Part shown: positions 51,048-56,312 of the stretch, one piece after another
How positions within the stretch are numbered: position 1 is the stretch's first letter
How the letters are laid out: every line of letters starts with the position of its first letter
Position numbers and translations under genes: made by a program
Source of the DNA: Candidatus Krumholzibacteriota bacterium
GTDB lineage: Bacteria > Krumholzibacteriota > Krumholzibacteriia > Krumholzibacteriales > Krumholzibacteriaceae
Direction of reading: 5' to 3'
DNA: 56,312 nucleotides
Assembly (NCBI GenBank): GCA_016931295.1
Contig: JAFGEZ010000031.1
Location: 1-56,312, forward strand
The notes under the pieces: generated by a model
Databases searched by the model: none
What the model saw: the letters and a program-made list of their open reading frames with translations, nothing else
Told to the model about the DNA's origin: nothing

Positions 51048-52940
51048 GTGACGAGGCTGCGCAGGTGCGCGATGGCGGGGATCATCATCGTCTCGGCGGC
51101 GATGGTATTGGCCTCGCCGGCGGGGGCCGCCGGCGGGGAGAAACGGAAGCAGGGGCGGAAGGCGAAGAAGGCGGACAGCCTGCGGGTCTGGCCGGGTCCG
51201 GAGATCGTCGTCACGGGGAAGCGGTTCCGCTCGCCGGTGGAGGAGTGCGCGCGCTCCGTCAGCGTCCTCGGACGGCGCCGCGTGCGCGGCTCGCACGCCA
51301 ACTCCTCGACCGATCTCGCCGGCCGCTGCCCCGGCGTCTTCGTCCACCGCACCGGCCGGTTCGGACGGAGCGACGTCTGCATCCGCGGCCTCGGCTCCCG
51401 CGGGCGGCGCTCGCTCGTCCTCGTGGGGGGACGACCCGAGACGATGGCGCTCTACGGCTGCACGATCACCCACTCCTTCCTCCTGCACGACGTCGAGCGG
51501 ATCGAGGTGGTCCGCGGGCCGTCATCCGTCCTCTACGGCTCCGGCGCCATCGGGGGCGTGATGAACATCATCCCGCGCGCCGTCGGCCCCGGGCTCGATC
51601 TCGAGATGCGCGGGGGCGGGGGCTCAAACGGGACCGGCGTCGCCACCGGCCGCCTCGCCTGGGGCGGCGAGCGCTTCTACGCCGCGGCGAGCGCCGACCG
51701 CCGCGTCTCCGACGGGCACGTCGAGCACAGCGGCTACCGCGGCTACGACGTGATCGGCCGCGCCGGGGCGCTCCTCTCGCCCTCGCTGCGCTTCGAGATC
51801 GGCGGCAAGTTCTTCGACGGCTACAAGGAGGAGCCCCTGCGCTCCACCGACGACCCCGCCACGATCGCCCGCACGTGGAACGACTACGAGCGGGGCAGCG
51901 CCGAGGCCTCTCTCGCCGGGCAGGCGGGAGAGATCGACGTCGAGGCTCGCTGGTACCGGAATTTCGGCGAGCACCGGTTCGACGACGGCTGGCATTCGCG
52001 CGACCGCACCGACGGGCTCGCCGTCCACCTCTGCGGCAGGCCCGTCGACGGACTCGAGGTGGGCGGCGGCGCCGACCTGCGCCTCCTCTGGGGCGAGAGC
52101 CTCGGGGCGCCGGTGGGCGAGTGGGAGAAGCGCGACGGCGGCATCTTCGCCACGGCCGAGTACCGGCCCGCCGCGGCGGTCATCCTCTCCGGCGGCCTCC
52201 GCCTCCACGCCGACCAGTACGCCGGCCGCGAGCTGTGCCCCTCGGCGGGGATCGTCCTGCACGCCGGCGGATCGACCGTTTTCCGGGCGAGCGTCGCGCG
52301 CGGCTTCCGCGTGCCGCAGCTGAACGAGCTCTTCATGTTCCCCGTCTCCAATCCCGATCTCGAGGCGGAGCGCGTCTGGAACGTCGAGGCGGGCGTCCGC
52401 CGCTCGTTCGGCGACCTCCTCGCCGTCGACCTCTCCGTCTTCCGCATGACCGGCGACGGCTTCGTCGATCTCGCCCCGAACCCCGACGCCCCGCCCCTCT
52501 TCCGCTTCGACAACGTCGGCGAGGTTTTCTTCACCGGCATCGAGGCATCGGCGGACGCGCAGTGGCGCGGCCTCCTCTCCGGCGGCCTCTCCCTCTCCCT
52601 CCTCGACACCGACGGCCGCACGCGCGGCCGGCCCGGCGTCACCGCGGGGGCCTGGATCGCCGTCGAACACGAGCGGGGGACGGCGCGGCTCGAGGGACGG
52701 CGCATCGACGAGTACTATGCCGGCGACGACGAGACGCTGCCGATCGACGCATGGACCGTCCTCGATCTCGACGTCGGGATCCCCGTCAGCGGCGGCGCGG
52801 TCTTCTGGGTCGGCGTCGACAACCTCGCGGGCGAGCGCTGCGACGTCTTCGTCGACCTGCCGAGCGGGCAGGCGGGGCTCTACCGGATGCCGGGCCGGAC
52901 CTTCGTCGCCGGGCTGCGATGGAGCGGCCCCGGCCGCTGA
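51048..52940 (+). CDS. TonB-dependent outer-membrane receptor
   Basis: 630-aa receptor importing a scarce nutrient (siderophore, vitamin or oligosaccharide) with TonB energy. Signal peptide within the first 35 residues, then a TonB-box-like EIVVTGKRF segment. The plug domain has RCPGVFVHRTGRFGRSDVCIRGLGSRG and VERIEVVRGPSSVLYGSGAIGGVMNI, followed by a 22-strand-type barrel including ARGFRVPQLNELFMFPVSNPDLEAERVWNVEAG. The start is a GTG at 51048 fixed by GGGAGGT six bases upstream. The ligand is not evident. A cluster of Cys in plug loops (ECARS, RCPG, DVCIRG, YGCT) is unusual for this family. Convergent with the DASS gene, 1 bp apart. Confidence 0.9.
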   Translation: MTRLRRCAMAGIIIVSAAMVLASPAGAAGGEKRKQGRKAKKADSLRVWPGPEIVVTGKRFRSPVEECARSVSVLGRRRVRGSHANSSTDLAGRCPGVFVHRTGRFGRSDVCIRGLGSRGRRSLVLVGGRPETMALYGCTITHSFLLHDVERIEVVRGPSSVLYGSGAIGGVMNIIPRAVGPGLDLEMRGGGGSNGTGVATGRLAWGGERFYAAASADRRVSDGHVEHSGYRGYDVIGRAGALLSPSLRFEIGGKFFDGYKEEPLRSTDDPATIARTWNDYERGSAEASLAGQAGEIDVEARWYRNFGEHRFDDGWHSRDRTDGLAVHLCGRPVDGLEVGGGADLRLLWGESLGAPVGEWEKRDGGIFATAEYRPAAAVILSGGLRLHADQYAGRELCPSAGIVLHAGGSTVFRASVARGFRVPQLNELFMFPVSNPDLEAERVWNVEAGVRRSFGDLLAVDLSVFRMTGDGFVDLAPNPDAPPLFRFDNVGEVFFTGIEASADAQWRGLLSGGLSLSLLDTDGRTRGRPGVTAGAWIAVEHERGTARLEGRRIDEYYAGDDETLPIDAWTVLDLDVGIPVSGGAVFWVGVDNLAGERCDVFVDLPSGQAGLYRMPGRTFVAGLRWSGPGR

Positions 52941-52941
52941 T

Positions 52942-54309
52942 CTAGAAGACGTACCTGATGAAGAGGACGATCACCGTGGCCGAGACGACCGCCACGATGG
53001 AGCCGGCGCGCATCATGTCCCGCACCGAAACGAGCCCCGTGCCGTAGGCGATCGCGTTCGAGGGGGTGCTGATCGGCAGGATCATCGCGGCCGAGGCGGA
53101 CATCGCCACGACGACCGCGCTCGTCACCGGCTCGATCGCCGCGATCCCCACGACGACCGGCAGGAGGAGATTGGCCGTCGCCGTGTTGGAGATGAAGGTG
53201 GTCATCGCCACGGCCGCCCCGGCGAGGACGAAGAGGATCGCCGCCGTGCCGAGTTCGGAGAGGGGCAGCTGCGAGACGATCCACGCGGTGAGGCCGCTCT
53301 CGCGCATCGCCACGCCGAGGCTCATCCCCCCGCCGATGATCAGCAGCACGCCCCAGCCGAGCTTCCCCAGGTCCTCTCGGTCGAGAAAGCCGAACCCGAA
53401 GAAGACGACGAAGGGCAGGAGGGCGACGGCCGCGGCCGGCACGCCGTGCAGACCGCCCGTCAGCCAGAGGACGACGACGATACCGAAGACGCCGAGCACG
53501 AGCCACGACCGGCGGTCCATCGGCGGCACGGCGGCGTCGGGCAGCCGGATCGACGCCGCGCGCGGCCGGTAGAGGAGACGGAGCAGCGTCCAGGCTACGA
53601 AGAGCAGGAGTATGACGACGGGGATGCCCCGGGCCATCCAGTCGAGAAAGCCGAGCTCGGCCCCCGTCTGCCGGAGGATCCCCATGGCGATCGCGTTCGG
53701 CGGCGTGCCGATCGGGGTGCCGATCCCGCCGATGTCGGCGGCAAAGGGGATGCCGAGGAGGATCGCCGTGCGGAAGGGCTCGTTTTCGGGGAGCGAGTGG
53801 ACGACCGGCAGGGCCACGGCGATCATGAGCGCGCAGGTGGCCGTGTTGGAGATCCACATCGAGAGGGCCGAGGTCGTCACCATCATGCCGAGGAGGACCA
53901 TCTGGGGCCTGCCGCCGACCCGCGAGAGGATCCCCCGCGCGATCCGCTCGTCGAGGCGGTAGCGCGTGACGCCGCGGGCGAGGACGAAGCCGCCGAGGAA
54001 GAGGGCGACGACCGGGTCGAAGAAGGGGCGCATGAAGATCGCGTATCCGCCGGCCGCGAGGCCGAGCGGCCCGCCGGGCCGGCCGAGGAAGACGACCTCG
54101 AGGATCACGACGACGAAGGAGGTCACGTAGAGGGGGAAGGGCTCGGCGATCCAGAGGATCGCCGCGACGGCGAAGATGCCGAGGGCCCGCCGTCCCGCCT
54201 CGCCGAGGCCGGGGAGGGAGAGCGACGATACGACGAACCCCGCCGCGAGAGCGGCGGCGAGCAGGATCGCGGCCCTGCAAATCTGCCTGTCGGGGCTGCC
54301 AGTGCGCAT
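52942..54309 (-). CDS. DASS/SLC13-family sodium:anion symporter
   Basis: 455-aa inner-membrane transporter for di/tricarboxylates or sulfate. The two diagnostic SNT motifs, each binding Na+ and carboxylate, are SMWISNTATCALM (about residue 150) and TFISNTATANLLLP (about 385). About 11 transmembrane helices with two re-entrant hairpins are expected, and the IGTPIGTPPNAIAMG/ISTPSNAIAYG repeats are present. Start ATG at 54309. It shares no transcript with the TonB receptor, which converges with it. Substrate unresolved. Confidence 0.92.
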   Translation of the reverse strand: MRTGSPDRQICRAAILLAAALAAGFVVSSLSLPGLGEAGRRALGIFAVAAILWIAEPFPLYVTSFVVVILEVVFLGRPGGPLGLAAGGYAIFMRPFFDPVVALFLGGFVLARGVTRYRLDERIARGILSRVGGRPQMVLLGMMVTTSALSMWISNTATCALMIAVALPVVHSLPENEPFRTAILLGIPFAADIGGIGTPIGTPPNAIAMGILRQTGAELGFLDWMARGIPVVILLLFVAWTLLRLLYRPRAASIRLPDAAVPPMDRRSWLVLGVFGIVVVLWLTGGLHGVPAAAVALLPFVVFFGFGFLDREDLGKLGWGVLLIIGGGMSLGVAMRESGLTAWIVSQLPLSELGTAAILFVLAGAAVAMTTFISNTATANLLLPVVVGIAAIEPVTSAVVVAMSASAAMILPISTPSNAIAYGTGLVSVRDMMRAGSIVAVVSATVIVLFIRYVF

Positions 54310-54353
54310 CGCGCCTCGCCGGTTGCGGATGATCGCGAACGAACCGTCGCGCC

Positions 54354-54382
54354 AGTATACACCGGCGCGGCGGAGGTCTCAA
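54354..54382 (-). promoter_or_regulatory. Promoter of the DASS symporter
   Basis: Minus-strand TTGAGA (54382-54377), 17-bp spacer, TATACT (54359-54354), about 45 bp upstream of the ATG. Confidence 0.55.
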
Positions 54383-54486
54383 GGGATTGTCGCGGCCCGC
54401 CCGAGGGGAAACGGGGGGCGTTTCCGCCGCCGGCTTCCCGCCGCCGCCCGAATCGCCGCGGGTCGCGCCCGCCCGCCCCTTTCGCC

Positions 54487-54515
54487 TTGACACCCCCGGC
54501 GCGCGCCCGTAGCAT
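54487..54515 (+). promoter_or_regulatory. Promoter of the universal stress protein
   Basis: TTGACA (54487-54492), 17-bp spacer, TAGCAT (54510-54515), about 78 bp upstream of the ATG at 54594. Consensus -35 with optimal spacing. Confidence 0.55.
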
Positions 54516-54593
54516 CGGTCGCGGGGATGCGGTGGTGGGGTGGATCGCAACAGGCCTGTAATCAACATGTTATCGAATGCGAGGGGGTCCACG

Positions 54594-55505
54594 ATGCCCG
54601 GAGTCACGAAGGTCCTCTTTCCCACCGATTTCTCGGAGCTCGCCAACCACGCCCTGCCCTACGCGATCCGGATGGCGAAGCTCTTCGACGCCGAGCTCGT
54701 GATGCTGCACGCCGTCACCCTCTACGAGCACGATCCCAACGATCCCGAGCACCGCTTTCCCGCGCTCGGGGCCTACTGCGACGAGGTGCGCCGGATGGCC
54801 GGCGAGGATCTGCAGGTCTGCATCGAGCAGCTCGGCGACCACGGCATCGCGGTGCGCGAGGAGATCGTCCAGGGGGTGTCGCCGCACGCGTCGATCCTCG
54901 AGTTCCTCCGCGACGAGGGCGATGTCGGCCTCGTCGTCATGTCCACGCACGGCCGGAGCGGCCTGCGTCACGTTCTCCTCGGGAGCGTCACGGAGAACGT
55001 CATCCGGTACGCCCCGGCCCCGGTCCTCGTCGTCAAGCAGCCCGAGCACGAGTTCCTCGATCCGGCGACCGGGGAGGTGCGCATCGAAAAGATCCTCTTC
55101 CCGATCGATTTCTCCGAGGAATCCTACAAGCCCGTTCCCTGGGTGAAGGCGGTGGCCGGGATGACCGGCGCCGAGGTGATCGTCTTCCACGCCGTCGACG
55201 TCGAGATCCCGCCCGTCTACTACACCTCGGGCATCACCTCGATCCTCGAGCTCGACCCGCAGCTCAACGAGCGCGTCGAGGGCAAGATGCGCGACGTCCT
55301 CGGGGCGAAGTTCGACGAAATCAGGGTCCGCTACGTCGTCGAGGAGGGGCGGGCGATCGACCGGATCCGCGCCTTCGCCGCGGCGGAGAAGGTGGACCTC
55401 GTCGCGATGGGGCAGGCCGGCTCGCACGGGATCGGGGACTTCCTGCTCGGCTCCACCGCGGCGCGCGTCATCCAGCGCGCCGTCTGCCCCGTGCTCGTCG
55501 TGTAG
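54594..55505 (+). CDS. Tandem universal stress protein (UspA x2)
   Basis: 303-aa cytoplasmic protein with two Usp domains (about 4-147 and 158-303). Each has the ATP-binding signature G-x2-G-x8-G-(S/T): GRSGLRHVLLGSVTENV and GSHGIGDFLLGSTAARV. Each begins with the usual KVLFPTDFSE / KILFPIDFSE strand. Such tandem proteins bind ATP and raise survival under stress. The start is taken at 54594, with GAGGGGG six bases upstream; a GTG at 54540 is open but lacks a site. It has its own consensus promoter. Confidence 0.93.
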   Translation: MPGVTKVLFPTDFSELANHALPYAIRMAKLFDAELVMLHAVTLYEHDPNDPEHRFPALGAYCDEVRRMAGEDLQVCIEQLGDHGIAVREEIVQGVSPHASILEFLRDEGDVGLVVMSTHGRSGLRHVLLGSVTENVIRYAPAPVLVVKQPEHEFLDPATGEVRIEKILFPIDFSEESYKPVPWVKAVAGMTGAEVIVFHAVDVEIPPVYYTSGITSILELDPQLNERVEGKMRDVLGAKFDEIRVRYVVEEGRAIDRIRAFAAAEKVDLVAMGQAGSHGIGDFLLGSTAARVIQRAVCPVLVV

Positions 55506-55524
55506 AAAAGCGATCGACCGCGTC

Positions 55525-56235
55525 TCAGGCGGGTCCGTCCGCGTCCCCGGGCGGGCCTGTCCGCGTTGCCGGCGCGGGCGGCGCCATCCTGTGGTGAAGC
55601 GACACCGCTCCCCACGCCAGCGCGGCGCCGAGGGCCATCCCGAAGAGGACGTCGCTCGGCCAGTGCACCCCCACGTAGACCCGGGACAGGGAGACGAGGA
55701 CCGCGACGCCGACGAGCCACCACCGGGCGCGCCGGTAGAGCGCGGCGAGGAAGAACATCGTGGCGGTGATGTTGGCGGCGTGGCTCGAGGGGAAGGCGAA
55801 CGAGGACTTCCACGACCGCGTCACCTCGAGGGGCGTCTCGATCCATCCCGCGTCTCCGCGCCACATCCGGACGCCGCCGAGGATCTCGCAGGGCCTGGCG
55901 CGCGCGACGAGGGGCTTGAGGAGGTTGCTCGAGAGCTGGTCGCTCGCCGCGACGAGGAGGATCAGTCCGAGCGCGGCCCAGCGCCCCTTCGCCCCGCCGA
56001 AAATGACGAGGGCGGCCCAGACGAGGAGAAAGAGGACGCGCCAGCGGTCGAGGTCCGTCGCGACCGGCATGACGACGTCGAGGACGGGATTGGCGGCGGC
56101 GCCGTTGACGAGGCGGAAGAGCGCCTCGTCGGGCCCCGTGGCGGCGACGCCTGCGCCGCGCGCCGCCAGCGCGGCGCCGAGGGCCAGCGCGGCGCAGGCG
56201 GCGAGGAGGATGGCGGCGACGATCCGCGGTCGCAT
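55525..56235 (-). CDS. PAP2-superfamily membrane phosphatase
   Basis: 236-aa inner-membrane phosphatase, probably acting on undecaprenyl-pyrophosphate or a phosphatidate-type lipid. The three catalytic motifs are visible: KPLVARARPC (K-x6-RP), FPSSHAAN (PSGH) and SRVYVGVHWPSD (S-R-x5-H-x3-D). Five to six hydrophobic segments. The ATG overlaps the stop of the upstream partial gene as TGATG, so the two are coupled. The C-terminus is a polar, Pro/Ala-rich tail. Confidence 0.9.
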   Translation of the reverse strand: MRPRIVAAILLAACAALALGAALAARGAGVAATGPDEALFRLVNGAAANPVLDVVMPVATDLDRWRVLFLLVWAALVIFGGAKGRWAALGLILLVAASDQLSSNLLKPLVARARPCEILGGVRMWRGDAGWIETPLEVTRSWKSSFAFPSSHAANITATMFFLAALYRRARWWLVGVAVLVSLSRVYVGVHWPSDVLFGMALGAALAWGAVSLHHRMAPPAPATRTGPPGDADGPA

Positions 56236-56312
56236 CAGAAGCAGTATCCGACCGTCAGGGCGAAGAAGGTCGAGGAATCGCCGTCGGTGAAGATGATGTT
56301 GTACATCGGGCG
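56235..56312 (-). CDS. C-terminal end of an outer-membrane beta-barrel protein, partial
   Basis: Only the last 25 codons lie inside the window. They read as a terminal beta-strand, FFALTVGYCF, ending in aromatic Phe with Tyr at -3, the beta-signal recognised by the Bam complex. The gene continues beyond base 56312. Its stop codon overlaps the start of the PAP2 gene. Confidence 0.6.
   Translation of the reverse strand, partial: RPMYNIIFTDGDSSTFFALTVGYCF

Overview
The window is very GC-rich (well above 65% by eye), densely packed and diderm in character. It encodes lipoproteins, outer-membrane beta-barrels, a TonB-dependent receptor, an AsmA-like protein, LemA/HtpX and many signal-peptide proteins. 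Four large exported proteases end in the same FlgD/type-A-sorting-like cassette (PNPFNP-type start, terminal RK-x-(V/I)-LLR). That cassette, DUF5916, C25 peptidases, tricorn homologues and the high GC together point to an uncultured FCB-group lineage such as Krumholzibacteriota or Eisenbacteria. No rRNA, tRNA or ribosomal-protein gene is present, so this placement is an inference. I saw no phage, IS element, CRISPR array or tRNA. The many overlapping long ORFs on opposite strands are GC-driven shadows.

Layout. 1-12.5 kb: a 5'-truncated chimeric subtilase/beta-helix protein, a POT peptide transporter with a coupled lipoprotein, an FHA protein, a GHL15-like lipoprotein, an MscS channel, a DNRLRE-type lipoprotein, a small secreted basic protein with an unusual 5' leader, and a GT4 glycosyltransferase. 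12.5-27 kb: a DUF5916 outer-membrane protein, an aquaporin relic, GlsB, tandem C25 (gingipain-like) proteases, a second subtilase and an exported tricorn-type protease. 27-38.6 kb: a secreted FFD-domain protein, ferredoxin-thioredoxin-reductase-like plus glutaredoxin genes, a sirtuin, a sodium:solute symporter, an AsmA-like protein, an FFD-domain lipoprotein, LemA-HtpX, an M29-type aminopeptidase and an RluA synthase. 38.6-56.3 kb: two membrane glycosyltransferase-like proteins, two exported S9 peptidases, a PurF-like protein that has lost its glutaminase residues, an FG-GAP lipoprotein, a macro-domain protein, a TonB receptor, a DASS transporter, a tandem Usp, a PAP2 phosphatase and the end of an outer-membrane barrel gene.

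How the genes fit together. The dominant theme is extracellular protein degradation and peptide recovery. Surface or secreted endoproteases (two S8, two C25) would feed exported tricorn and S9 peptidases. A POT symporter would import the peptides, and a cytoplasmic M29-type aminopeptidase could finish them. LemA/HtpX, MscS, GlsB, Usp and PAP2 are envelope and stress functions. The genes are mostly in short units of one to three. Many starts are preceded by readable sigma70-type promoters (TTGnnn, about 17 bp, TAnnnT), and convergent pairs are often separated by GC-rich hairpins.

Most worth a second look: the PurF-like protein, the small transcription unit at 10.5-11.25 kb, the internally deleted aquaporin at 15.3 kb, the uncharacterised domain shared by 27132-27674 and 33672-34511, and the glycosyltransferase genes whose promoters abut their start codons.
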